DNA of 64,000 bases from Tenacibaculum ovolyticum DSM 18103. GTDB taxonomy: Bacteria > Bacteroidota > Bacteroidia > Flavobacteriales > Flavobacteriaceae. The notes under the pieces are model-generated. The model was given only the letters and a program-made list of their open reading frames with translations. It made no database searches and was not told the DNA's origin. Below are positions 17,822-26,390 of the stretch, in pieces (position 1 is the first letter of the stretch; each line of letters starts with the position of its first letter). The DNA is taken from contig NZ_AUMF01000020.1 of NCBI RefSeq assembly GCF_000430545.1, positions 1-64,000 on the forward strand. Direction: 5' to 3'. Position numbers and translations under genes: made by a program.

Positions 17822-18616
17822 TTATTCAATCTTTTTGAGCCTGACTTTCAAAATCATTAACAATATTAATAAGCTTAAAATAGGAATAATTAACTTCCAT
17901 TTTGAAAAGTCAGAAGATAATCTAACATACTCTTTGTTAAGAAAGTATTTTTTCTGTTTGTTGTTCCATAGATATTCATGAAATGTAAAAAAAACAGTTT
18001 TATTAGTTCTGTAATAACCACTAAATTGATCAGAAATAATAAATTTTACACCATTATTAAGTAATTGTATTGGTTGTGAGTATTGTTTTACACCATTTTG
18101 TATCCTATAATATATTGTTGAGAATTTGTTTTTTAAAGCGGGGTGAAAGCCTAGAGAATCACAAACAAAAACATTTATAGCATAAGTACCTGGATCAGTA
18201 TATGACTTTTCAACAATCTTTTGAGTTGAATAAATAAAAACGTCACTCTTGTTTTGAGTAAAATCGGTAATTACAGTATAATCAGAAAATACTTTTTCAG
18301 GAAGTAATATTTGCTTTAGGATTTTAGTACTATCAGATGATTTTATAAAATGAATACCTTTTTTTGTAAATATTAAATCGTAATTAGCTTTTTCTATTTT
18401 TTTAATATACTCAGTATTGTAAATTTTAGCATCTAAACTCGAATCAATTACAGCTGTTGTATCTTTAAGAGTTGCTATTCCATTTTGAGAAGCTTCTGAA
18501 CTTCCTTGCTGAAAATTAATCCATTTTAAAGGTATACTGTGTACATCAACAAATAGTATTGTGATTAACAAAATTGTTAAAATTGACATTAAAACTTCTA
18601 AAATTTTCTTTTTCAT
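17822..18616 (-). CDS. Hypothetical protein with N- and C-terminal membrane segments
   Basis: This is a 264-residue protein of unknown function. I start it at the ATG at 18616 (MKKKILEVLMSILTILLITI), where a membrane helix begins. The upstream in-frame extension to 18691 has no good start context. The middle 200 residues are predicted extracytoplasmic and strand-rich. A second helix, WKLIIPILSLLILLMILKV, is followed by the basic tail RLKKIE, which keeps the C-terminus inside. No domain is recognised. It is about 140 bases downstream of the methyltransferase gene on the same strand and could share its transcript. Confidence 0.65.
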   Translation of the reverse strand: MKKKILEVLMSILTILLITILFVDVHSIPLKWINFQQGSSEASQNGIATLKDTTAVIDSSLDAKIYNTEYIKKIEKANYDLIFTKKGIHFIKSSDSTKILKQILLPEKVFSDYTVITDFTQNKSDVFIYSTQKIVEKSYTDPGTYAINVFVCDSLGFHPALKNKFSTIYYRIQNGVKQYSQPIQLLNNGVKFIISDQFSGYYRTNKTVFFTFHEYLWNNKQKKYFLNKEYVRLSSDFSKWKLIIPILSLLILLMILKVRLKKIE

Positions 18617-18758
18617 TGGGTAGTTAAATCTGTAATTAATTATAACAACAATTAGCGAAGTTAATTTATAACAACTGAAGAATCTAAACAATAGTATTAA
18701 AGTAGTAGATGTGTTTATTTAAATGCTATTCCTTTATTTTGGCTTAATATATCAGGGA

Positions 18759-19772
18759 TTAATTTGGTAACGTTATGTTGTACTCAAGTTTAGGATTAGA
18801 AGAAATTTTATATTGTGTGTCAATTATTATAGAACCACTTAAGTTGTCAGAAATATCTTGTATAAAGACTGGGGTCGTTAAACCACTTTCATTAATATGA
18901 ATTTCTTCATCTTTATATACTTGTATTTCTGTAATAATTACAAGTTGATTACACTTTGCTAATTTTTCTTTTTTAATTACAGTTTGCTTCTTTTCGAATG
19001 TGATTTTTTCAGTTATAACTCTTTCTGTTTGATTAGTAGAAAACATTGATTCTTTACTAACTTCAAATACTTTATTTTCTTTATAATAATGTTTTGCTTG
19101 TAGTTCGTTTATTGAAGTTCCTTTTTTAGTAAGACCAATAGATAATGTGATTTTTTCGGGTATAAATATTGAATTTTCTTTTACTTGACTCATTAAGTTT
19201 AAAAAAATAGGAACTTGCTGTTCTTTAGCTAATGCAGTTTGCATAGTTTCACTTATAATAATATCAGGTTTATTTTTAGAATCTATTTTATATTTAGTTG
19301 CATCATTATTTACTAGCGTTATATCATATGCATCTAATTTTAATTTTGAAATTACATTCTTTAATAATTGAAAACTAAATGGATTAATTTCTAAAAGTGT
19401 ATATTTTATATCTTGTTTTGAATATCTAAATATTAAAGGAAGAATAAGAGTTGCAAAAGGGCCGGTTCCTGCGTAGAGAATATGAAGCGGTTTTTTACTA
19501 TTAATTTTATCTTTAATAGCTTTATTAATACCTCTAATAAATTTTCGTGTTCTAATTAAATCATCAAGACAAAGAGCAGCCCAAAATGTACCAAGAGCTT
19601 TGCCATTCTCAAGTTCAACATCAATCCGTCCGTCTTCAATATTCATATTTGTTCCACAAATGTCTTCTAAAATAATTCTATATTCTTTAGAGGCTTTTGA
19701 TAACTTTAAATAGTCAATTTCATCATTAAAATATGCTGAAGTAACTCTAATTATTTCTTTATGTAAGTCCAT
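18759..19772 (-). CDS. Class I SAM-dependent methyltransferase, PRMT-like
   Basis: This is a 337-residue protein. The SAM-binding motif I is ILYAGTGPFATLILP (about 99-113), motif post-I is YTLLEINPFSFQ, and an acidic loop follows in DIIISETMQ. The order SETMQ, a helix, then SIFIPEKITLSI resembles the double-E region and following strand of protein arginine methyltransferases, although only the first Glu is clear. About 90 helical residues precede the Rossmann core, and a beta-rich C-terminal domain follows. I chose the ATG at 19772 over the TTG four codons upstream. The substrate is unknown. It is divergent from a soluble protein of unknown function. Confidence 0.72.
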   Translation of the reverse strand: MDLHKEIIRVTSAYFNDEIDYLKLSKASKEYRIILEDICGTNMNIEDGRIDVELENGKALGTFWAALCLDDLIRTRKFIRGINKAIKDKINSKKPLHILYAGTGPFATLILPLIFRYSKQDIKYTLLEINPFSFQLLKNVISKLKLDAYDITLVNNDATKYKIDSKNKPDIIISETMQTALAKEQQVPIFLNLMSQVKENSIFIPEKITLSIGLTKKGTSINELQAKHYYKENKVFEVSKESMFSTNQTERVITEKITFEKKQTVIKKEKLAKCNQLVIITEIQVYKDEEIHINESGLTTPVFIQDISDNLSGSIIIDTQYKISSNPKLEYNITLPN

Positions 19773-20047
19773 TATTATTTGCAATTATTTTTTTAATTAA
19801 TACACTGATTCATCTTATGGCTGATATTCAGAGTAATCGAAAGATAAATGTTCTTAGTTTAAGAATCAAATTAAAATTATTTACTCTTTTTAATAAAATA
19901 GGGGAGCATCAATTGATAATAATTACATGAGTACCATTTTTCACATAAATATAATTAACTAAAACAATTAGTAACATCAAAAAATGACTCACAATATTTT
20001 TTATATTAGTGTTGTAATTTGTTTAACCTTAATATTTTAAAAATAAC

Positions 20048-20755
20048 ATGCCAATAACTAGATCTGAAAGTGGAACAAATTTAAATAATTGGATAGTTAA
20101 TCTAGGTGATGGTAATTATGCCGCTGCAGATGAAAACCCTGTAAGTATAACAGACATTAAAACTATTAATCGCACTAAAAAATCAATTCTTAAGGCAAAT
20201 GTTCTTAATAGAAGAATTATGGCACATAATATTACTTATCGTAAAATAGTTGATTCTACAGCTATGACAGATACTCATGCGGCTATTTATAAAATGAAAA
20301 TTCCTTATGTAATTAGTACATCAAATGTTGATTTTAATGGACAAACAGTTGAAGGTGGCCTTTTTGTATGGGATGGGCTTGCAACTCAATTAGATTATGG
20401 TTTGGCTTTTCAATGGGTTATTAATCCATTTGATGTTGATTATAAGAAAATCAGGTATTGGGATGGTAGTAGTTGGTTGTCTTTAGGTGTTAGTTTAGCA
20501 CCAGATAATAAATATCATACTATTGAGTTTCATTTGGATATTCCAAATTCTGAGGCGTATTTGACAATTGATAATATTACTTATCCTCAAAATGTATTTT
20601 CAGAAACTCCCAAAATAGGGTTTGGTACTACAGTCGATGCGCGTTTTCAGGCAGAAATGATAAGTATATTTCCTCCTGAAGTAGGAACAATTCCTTCTCA
20701 AAAAGTAAATTTTAAAGATTGGAGTTGGGAGTGGTCTAATGATATTATTGTATAA
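20048..20755 (+). CDS. Soluble protein of unknown function, beta-sandwich-like
   Basis: This is a 235-residue protein with no signal peptide. The first 75 residues are polar and Asn/Thr-rich. The rest is strand-rich, with aromatic motifs (GLFVWDGLATQLDYGLAFQW, YWDGSSWLSLG) and the segment HTIEFHLDIPNSEAYLTID, which recalls LamG/concanavalin-like jelly rolls. I cannot assign a family. It is transcribed away from the methyltransferase gene across a 275-base gap with no other gene, and ends at a long hairpin shared with a convergent gene. A functional link with the methyltransferase is only suggested by position. Confidence 0.65.
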   Translation: MPITRSESGTNLNNWIVNLGDGNYAAADENPVSITDIKTINRTKKSILKANVLNRRIMAHNITYRKIVDSTAMTDTHAAIYKMKIPYVISTSNVDFNGQTVEGGLFVWDGLATQLDYGLAFQWVINPFDVDYKKIRYWDGSSWLSLGVSLAPDNKYHTIEFHLDIPNSEAYLTIDNITYPQNVFSETPKIGFGTTVDARFQAEMISIFPPEVGTIPSQKVNFKDWSWEWSNDIIV

Positions 20756-20805
20756 ATTAATATCTATTTATGTATTACCAAAATAAATAATAATCATATA
20801 AAAAA

Positions 20806-20844
20806 TTAAGCTCAAAGTATTGAATTATGCTACTTCGAGCTTAA
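20806..20844. terminator. Long hairpin between convergent genes
   Basis: Arms ttaagctcaaagta and tacttcgagcttaa pair over 14 positions with one mismatch and an 11-base loop. It lies between the stops at 20755 (plus) and 20869 (minus) and probably ends both transcripts. Confidence 0.7.
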
Positions 20845-20868
20845 TGTTATAAAAAATAAATGAAGTAT

Positions 20869-21435
20869 TTATTTAGTTTTTAGCTTATTTCGTTGATAAT
20901 ATGTTACAATACTAGCTTTTGCTAATGTATTATTCCAAAGATAGTAGCCAACAATAGCAGGATTAGTGCTTTCATTTAACCCAAGTTTTTCTGTTTTTAA
21001 TGCATAAACTGTAATTATATATTGATGTAAACCATGGCCTTCTGGAGGACAAGGTCCTCCATAACCTTTTGCTCCATAATCAGTAATGCTCTGAATAACT
21101 CCTTTGGGTATAAGGTTCAGTTTTGTATTTCCAGCGCCAGATACTAATTCGTTGGCGTTAACAGGAATATCAAATACTACCCAATGCCACCATCCGCTTC
21201 CAGTAGGCGCATCAGGATCATACATTGTTACGGCAAAGCTTTTGGTGCCTTCCGGTGCATTTTTCCAAGATAATTGAGGTGATTGATTTTTACCAGTGCA
21301 GCCAAAACCATTAAATTCTTCGTTAATTGTAGCTTGTCCTCCTAGATCATTACTTGATAAAGTAAAAGTTTGTTGCCCGAAAACAGAAGTTGAAAAAACG
21401 ATTAATACTGTTAGTACTTTAATTAATTTTATCAT
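20869..21435 (-). CDS. YbhB/YbcL-family PEBP (Raf-kinase-inhibitor-like) protein, secreted
   Basis: This is a 188-residue protein of the phosphatidylethanolamine-binding protein family. I start it at the ATG at 21435 (MIKLIKVLTVLIVFSTSVFG), which gives a proper signal peptide, whereas the frame is open to 21468. Family hallmarks are NEEFNGFGCTGKNQSPQLSW, the ligand-site motif DPDAPTGSGWWHWVVFDIP, and the later YGGPCPPEGHGLHQYI with a conserved GxHxY-type anion site. It binds a small anionic ligand in known members, but the bacterial role is unclear. It stands alone. Confidence 0.92.
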   Translation of the reverse strand: MIKLIKVLTVLIVFSTSVFGQQTFTLSSNDLGGQATINEEFNGFGCTGKNQSPQLSWKNAPEGTKSFAVTMYDPDAPTGSGWWHWVVFDIPVNANELVSGAGNTKLNLIPKGVIQSITDYGAKGYGGPCPPEGHGLHQYIITVYALKTEKLGLNESTNPAIVGYYLWNNTLAKASIVTYYQRNKLKTK

Positions 21436-21529
21436 AATAGTTGTTTTAATTACTAATTTATGATGCAAATTTAGGTACTAGTATAGGTTGTGTATTAATT
21501 AGAAAGGTTCAAAAAGTATTGTTAAAAGT

Positions 21530-22369
21530 TCAACTTGATTGATATTGTTTTGGAGTGATTCCGAATTTCATTTTAAAAGCCTGAATAAAGTTAGATAAAC
21601 TTTCATATCCAACTTGCTCATAAATATCAGAAGGTCTTTTTGATTTGTTTTTTAGTAAAAATGCCGAATGTTCAAGTCTTTTTTCTTGAAACCATTTGCT
21701 TGGCGAACTTTTATAGTGTTTTTCAAATTCTCTTTTGAATTTTGATACACTCATATTCGATAGAAATGAAAGTTCTTTTATTGTTAGTTTATTTAATTGA
21801 TTACTCTCTATTGTTTGAATAAATTTTTGACTTTCGTTGTCACTATTATTAATTATAGAGTATAAAAAGTCTACTCCTTTAAATTCAACGAGATATAGCA
21901 TTATTTCCTCAAACTTAGCATTTAAAATGTTTTTTTGTATTGGTAATGAAAGTTTAGAAATGTCTAAAAGACTGTCTACAAATCTTCTTATAAATGAATC
22001 GTAATTAAATGAATATGTTGAATATAATTTACTTGAGTTTGTTGGAGTAAGTTGAAACTTTCTTATAAAATTTAAAACATCATCATTAGAGAAAAAGAAT
22101 AGAATACTTCTATAATAGTTAGCAATATTAGAAAGTTTTTCAGTCATTAAACAATGTCCAGATTTCATTAATAGGAATTGAGAATTATCTATTTCAAAAG
22201 AAGAATTATCAAAAAACACCTCTTTTTTTCCTTCCTTAAGAAAGCTAAACGTATTTTTTTTAAGTAATATTTGTTGTTTAGATATTTCTTTAGTGCTTTC
22301 ATAATCATATACACAGATAGCGAGAGAAGAATTTAAATCTAGTTCATCTGGTAATGTTATTATTTTCAT
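21530..22369 (-). CDS. AraC-family transcriptional regulator
   Basis: This is a 279-residue DNA-binding protein. Residues about 1-170 form a sensor or dimer domain without a recognisable ligand motif (FSFLKEGKKEVFFDN, LLMKSGHCLMTEKL), of the kind found in EutR/exoenzyme-regulator-like AraC members. The C-terminal 100 residues carry both AraC helix-turn-helix units: LTIKELSFLSNMSVSKFKRE and RPSDIYEQVGYESLSNFIQA, ending FGITPKQYQSS. Its targets cannot be told. Neighbours are the PEBP gene downstream and the metal block upstream. Its base composition is AT-rich like the host genome, in contrast to the metal block. Confidence 0.9.
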   Translation of the reverse strand: MKIITLPDELDLNSSLAICVYDYESTKEISKQQILLKKNTFSFLKEGKKEVFFDNSSFEIDNSQFLLMKSGHCLMTEKLSNIANYYRSILFFFSNDDVLNFIRKFQLTPTNSSKLYSTYSFNYDSFIRRFVDSLLDISKLSLPIQKNILNAKFEEIMLYLVEFKGVDFLYSIINNSDNESQKFIQTIESNQLNKLTIKELSFLSNMSVSKFKREFEKHYKSSPSKWFQEKRLEHSAFLLKNKSKRPSDIYEQVGYESLSNFIQAFKMKFGITPKQYQSS

Positions 22370-22426
22370 TAGGCTTTAGTTGTTTTTTTATAGCTGTGTT
22401 ATGGTTAGGACTAAACTTTTGAATGT

Positions 22427-23233
22427 TTATTTGCTCAATTTTAATATACGAAATGCTCCTTGAATTACTAATACAAAAACGATTGTTCCAATAATCAAAT
22501 CAGGTTTACTCGAACTCAACCAATTTACCAAAATTCCTGCGATTATAACTCCTAAATTGATAATCACGTCATTCGAGGTGAAAATCATACTCGCTTTCAT
22601 ATGTGCCTCTTCTTTGCTCTTTGACTTTTGCAAAATATAAAGACAAATTCCGTTTGCGATAAGTGCAAAAATCGAAACGATAATCATTGTCGAAAAATCG
22701 GGAAGTTTCTCGTCTCCAAAAAATCTTCTTATAACTTCCACAAATCCGATAATAGCAAGTGTTATTTGAAAATATCCAGCAAGTTTTGCAATCCGCTTTT
22801 TCTTAATCAACGTTCCGCCAACCGCAAACAAGCTAATTCCGTAAACGAAACTGTCGGCAAGCATATCCAAACTATCGGCAACAAGTCCCATTGATTTTGA
22901 GATAATTCCTGTTGTCATTTCGATAATGAAAAAGACAAAATTTATGACAAGTACAGACCAAAGTGACTTTTTCTGGTTTACATTTTCTTTAAATTCCGTT
23001 TGGTCGGTTTGTTCAGTTGAGATTTTCTTTCCGCCTAAATTCAAATCGATAACTGACTTTTCGATTTGGTCAATTTCTCCGCTGTGAAAAACGGTCAATT
23101 TTCGGTTCGGAATATCAAAGTCCAAATTCGCAATACTTTGAATTTCGTCCAGTTTCATTCGGATTAGATTTTCATCGGAAGGACAGTCCATCTTACTGAT
23201 TTGAAATACCGTTTTGTTGATTTTAGTCGTCAT
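22427..23233 (-). CDS. Cation diffusion facilitator-like transporter with HMA-like N-terminus
   Basis: This is a 268-residue inner-membrane protein. I take the ATG at 23233 (MTTKINKTVFQ), which overlaps the TonB receptor stop by 11 bases, instead of the TTG at 23245. Residues about 1-65 form a small ferredoxin-like domain resembling heavy-metal-associated domains but with CPSDE in place of CxxC. Residues about 85-265 hold about six membrane helices, with CDF-type metal-site motifs DSLDMLADS and TSNDVIINLG. It should move a divalent metal out of the cytoplasm, and which metal is not evident. It is the last gene of the fur-receptor-transporter set and has the same G+C-richer composition. Confidence 0.85.
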   Translation of the reverse strand: MTTKINKTVFQISKMDCPSDENLIRMKLDEIQSIANLDFDIPNRKLTVFHSGEIDQIEKSVIDLNLGGKKISTEQTDQTEFKENVNQKKSLWSVLVINFVFFIIEMTTGIISKSMGLVADSLDMLADSFVYGISLFAVGGTLIKKKRIAKLAGYFQITLAIIGFVEVIRRFFGDEKLPDFSTMIIVSIFALIANGICLYILQKSKSKEEAHMKASMIFTSNDVIINLGVIIAGILVNWLSSSKPDLIIGTIVFVLVIQGAFRILKLSK

Positions 23234-25406
23234 CTTCGTTTCCAAATGGTTTTATAATTACGCCTACGCTAAAAATAAAACCGTCCGTTGGTGCATATAT
23301 TTCTGGAAATGTTGGGTTTTCGTGAGGTGGTAAAACCAAAGGCGAAAATCTGCTTTGTCTTCTATCTGTAAAGTTTTCAAAATTTACAAAAGTCGTTCCC
23401 CATTTAAAATTACGCATCAACATTAAACCCATTGTAACAAAATCTGTGGTTTCTGTGCCATTAGACAAAAATTGTTTTCCTGTGTAAAAAGTTTCGTAAC
23501 CTATTCGCCATTTTTCAGATTCGTACATCAACACACTTCCTGCATTGTGTTTTGCAGTTAAAGGCTTTTGAGGATTTCCAGCCAAATAGTTCAATTTAGT
23601 GTCTATAAAAGCGTAATTTAAAAACCATCTAAAATCTTTATAAGTAAACTTTATGTTAGTCTCTAATCCTTTACTCAAAATTTCATCGGTTGCATTTTCA
23701 AATGCAAACAAACCGTTATTCGTACTATTCAATAGCAAACCGTTGTTAATTGCTGTTACATAAAAAAGCTGATTAATAGAAAAACCTACAGTTTCAAATA
23801 ACCTCGTTTGGTAGTTGACATCAAAATTAACACCATAAGACCGTTCTGCTTTAAGTGTTGATTTATCTATGGCGAGAACATTTTCAAAGTTTATAAATTC
23901 AGCCTCTTCGGTAAAAATATCTGGTATTTTGTAACCTAATCCGCCACCAATTCTGCTTGAAAATCCGCTGTCGTTTTTATAAAGTAATGAAACTTTTGGA
24001 AGTGGAAAAAAGCCAAAATCAGTATTGTAATCGGCTCGCAATCCAGTTTCTAAAATCCAATTATCCGAAATGTCATAAATATTATTTACAAATGTTCCAT
24101 ACGTAACATCTGTTTGGTCACGTTGTAATTGTGAATTATCATTTTCATCGAAATTTGATGTGTACAAATTTGCACCCAAAATCCAATCGGTTTTTTTAGA
24201 TGTCTTTTGATAGTTAATTTCCGTAAATGTATTGGTTTGTTTACCGTCAAAACTGAAATCGGGAATAGACAATTTTCTATCGAAAAATGAGATGCTATTT
24301 TTGATGTTTAATGAACTCACGGAATCTATCTTTGTTTCATAAACCGCTTGACTGCTCAACCTTTTAGAAATATTTTCTTCTGTATATTGATGAATTCCAT
24401 TTTCGCCACTTTCAATTTTTGTTATGTCGCCACCAATTCTGTCGTCATACGTTCCATTTAGTCCAATCCAAAATGTTGTTTTCTCGGATGGATAATAAAA
24501 AAACTTGGGGTTGAATGAAATAGAAGTAGTTTCTGGCAAATTACTAAAACCATCATCTTCTGGGTCGTACACTTTTTGGTAATGACCAGAACCGTATAGA
24601 GAAATCCCAACTTTTTCGTTCCGTTTACTGTAAAATACATTCGCTGTACTTCCCAAAGCTTGTGTTTGGGTTAACATAATATCCAATGCAGGTTCTTCGT
24701 CAGGTGTTTTTGAAACCATATTTATCAAACCTGCAATAGCTCCACCACCATATAGTGTTGATGAACTTCCTTTAATTATTTCAAATTGTTGCAAGTCTAA
24801 AGGTGGAATTTGTAAAATACTCAAACCGCTGGAAAATCCACCATATAAAGGAAATCCATCTCTCAAAAGTTGTGTGTATCGTCCATCGAGTCCTTGAATT
24901 CTAATGTTGGTGTTACCACTACTTAACGAGGTTTGTTGCATTTGTATTCCTGTACTTTCTCGAAGCACCATTGAAATATTGGTCGGATTCATTACTGCTT
25001 TTTCGCTTAATTCTTCCGCTCCAATAAATTCAATTCTCGTGGGAATTTTTCTAACCGTTCGTGTACTTCTTGAAGATTGAATAACGACTTCATCCAATTC
25101 ATTTCCTCCCGATTCGAGTTTGAATGAAAAGACTTTTTTTGTACCAACTTCAATAGTTGTTTCTATGGTTTTGAAACCTACGTATGAAATTTTGATAATT
25201 TGGTTTCCGTCTGGAATTTCTGTGAACGTTGCGATTCCGTCAAAATCGGTAATTGCTCCTTTTTCAAGTTCTTCGAAATAAACTGTTGCTCCAAGTAACG
25301 GTTCGTTGGTTTCTGAATCTGTAATGAAAATAGAAATATCGCTGTTCTGTGCGAAAGAAATAAATGATATAACGAAAAATAATGAAGTTAAAAATGCTTT
25401 TGCCAT
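23223..25406 (-). CDS. TonB-dependent outer-membrane receptor, metal-linked
   Basis: This is a 727-residue outer-membrane receptor with signal peptide MAKAFLTSLFFVISFISFAQ. Residues about 22-105 form a carboxypeptidase-regulatory-like domain (ITDSETNEPLLGATVYFEEL). The plug is at about 115-235 (RIQGLDGRYTQLLRDGFPLY, SSSTLYGGGAIAGLINMVSK). A beta barrel reaches the C-terminus. It takes up a substrate using TonB energy. Placement between a Fur-family regulator and a metal transporter suggests a metal or metallophore. An operator-like inverted repeat lies upstream. The start MAKAF follows a TACATTTG -7 element. Confidence 0.92.
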   Translation of the reverse strand: MAKAFLTSLFFVISFISFAQNSDISIFITDSETNEPLLGATVYFEELEKGAITDFDGIATFTEIPDGNQIIKISYVGFKTIETTIEVGTKKVFSFKLESGGNELDEVVIQSSRSTRTVRKIPTRIEFIGAEELSEKAVMNPTNISMVLRESTGIQMQQTSLSSGNTNIRIQGLDGRYTQLLRDGFPLYGGFSSGLSILQIPPLDLQQFEIIKGSSSTLYGGGAIAGLINMVSKTPDEEPALDIMLTQTQALGSTANVFYSKRNEKVGISLYGSGHYQKVYDPEDDGFSNLPETTSISFNPKFFYYPSEKTTFWIGLNGTYDDRIGGDITKIESGENGIHQYTEENISKRLSSQAVYETKIDSVSSLNIKNSISFFDRKLSIPDFSFDGKQTNTFTEINYQKTSKKTDWILGANLYTSNFDENDNSQLQRDQTDVTYGTFVNNIYDISDNWILETGLRADYNTDFGFFPLPKVSLLYKNDSGFSSRIGGGLGYKIPDIFTEEAEFINFENVLAIDKSTLKAERSYGVNFDVNYQTRLFETVGFSINQLFYVTAINNGLLLNSTNNGLFAFENATDEILSKGLETNIKFTYKDFRWFLNYAFIDTKLNYLAGNPQKPLTAKHNAGSVLMYESEKWRIGYETFYTGKQFLSNGTETTDFVTMGLMLMRNFKWGTTFVNFENFTDRRQSRFSPLVLPPHENPTFPEIYAPTDGFIFSVGVIIKPFGNEDDD

Positions 25407-25433
25407 TTGCTAATTCTGTTTTTAAGAATAGTA

Positions 25434-25468
25434 CAAATGTAAATTGCTTTTAGTGCAACTCGATTGCA
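25434..25468 (-). promoter_or_regulatory. Promoter and candidate Fur-family operator of the TonB receptor gene
   Basis: On the minus strand TACATTTG (25441-25434) fits the flavobacterial -7 element TAnnTTTG. Just upstream, tgcaa-N5-ttgca (25454-25468) is a perfect interrupted palindrome that would cover the -33 region. The Fur-family gene ends 5 bases away. Repression of the receptor by that regulator is inferred from this overlap. Confidence 0.5.
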
Positions 25469-25472
25469 AAGA

Positions 25473-25883
25473 TTATTTGTTGCATTTGTCGCATAAACCT
25501 TTTACGACCATATTTGCTTGTTGTAATTTGAAATTTTTGGGCAGTTCTAATTTTGGAACTGGAAGGTCAAAAAGGCAAAATGTTTTGTTGCAGTTGGAAC
25601 AGTAAAAATGATAATGCAAATCTTTTGGGTCGCAGTTACAACCTTCTGCACAAACTGCGTATTTTGTCATTCCTGAACCATCTTCGATGCTGTGAATAAT
25701 CTTGTTCTCCTCAAATGTCTTTAGTGTCCGAAAAATAGAACTTCTGTCTGTGTAGGCTAATGCGTTTTCAATGTCCTTTAATGATTGAGCTTTTTCTTGG
25801 CTTAATAGATGACGTAAAACCACAGTTCGGACTGCGGTATTTTTTACCTTTTTTATTTTTAGAATTTCTTCTTCGGTTTGCAT
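25473..25883 (-). CDS. Fur-family metal-responsive repressor
   Basis: This is a 136-residue DNA-binding protein. The winged helix covers about residues 10-80 (SLKDIENALAYTDRSSIFRT as recognition region). The C-terminal dimer domain has the metal site around DLHYHFYCSNC (His-rich plus CxxC) and a second GLCDKCNK pair that forms the structural zinc site. The extra Cys cluster CAEGCNCDPKD is typical of the Bacteroidetes subgroup. Whether it senses zinc, iron or another metal cannot be read from sequence, and the adjacent cation exporter makes zinc plausible. It is the first gene of the metal block. Confidence 0.92.
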   Translation of the reverse strand: MQTEEEILKIKKVKNTAVRTVVLRHLLSQEKAQSLKDIENALAYTDRSSIFRTLKTFEENKIIHSIEDGSGMTKYAVCAEGCNCDPKDLHYHFYCSNCNKTFCLFDLPVPKLELPKNFKLQQANMVVKGLCDKCNK

Positions 25884-26050
25884 TTTCCTAATGTATGGTT
25901 TTTTTGAGCGTTGGCAAGAAACAGCTCTTTTATTTTTTTAAGCGTTGGCTTTTTGCGGTCGGAAAAAATAAATGTGCTGTTTGTGCGGTGGCTTTTTTAG
26001 TTCAAATGTTCAATTTTAGCACGATTTTCGCATTATGCACAACAACGGGG

Positions 26051-26070
26051 TATATGTACCAGTACATATA
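26051..26070. repeat. Inverted repeat with GTAC core
   Basis: The sequence tatatgtac-ca-gtacatata has 9-bp perfect arms and a 2-base centre. It lies at the right edge of the G+C-richer block, just after the acaacaacgggg phrase, so it may mark the insertion boundary. Confidence 0.6.
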
Positions 26071-26213
26071 TTTCCATTATGTTTTAAGACAAATTTAATG
26101 AAATTTGATATAGTTTATGATAATAAAGACTAAATTTTAAACATCCAATATGTTATATGAAACTCCTTATTTTAAAGGAGGGAAGTAAGTATTGGTTTTA
26201 GAGATAAATAGAT

Positions 26214-26258
26214 TATGTGTAGAATTAAACGTTTAATAGACGTTTAATTCTACACATA
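26214..26258. repeat. Perfect 19-bp inverted repeat
   Basis: Arms 26214-26232 and 26240-26258 are exactly complementary around the 7-base centre ttaatag; the core of the arm is gtagaattaaacgt. No T run follows, so it is not an ordinary terminator. It could be a transposon-derived element, an operator or a cruciform site. Confidence 0.7.
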
Positions 26259-26390
26259 TGAAAAAAAGAAGTTTTAAGAGAGGCGATTGGTATAAAAGTA
26301 AATTTTGAGCGCCTTTATTGATATTAAATATATTAAAATTAATAAACCTTTTTAGACCAATCTGCAACATCTTTATAATTAATAAGAAAA

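Noticed and set aside
25895..26098. Open frame of 67 codons on the plus strand upstream of the Fur-family gene
   Set aside because: It runs through the promoter side of the Fur-family gene, has an odd Cys/Phe-rich translation with no domain, and overlaps repeat-like non-coding phrases. I see no support for a real protein.
26258..26308. Short frame MKKRSFKRGDWYKSKF after the 19-bp inverted repeat
   Set aside because: At 16 codons, with no family and no promoter, it may be the chance result of an A-rich start region.
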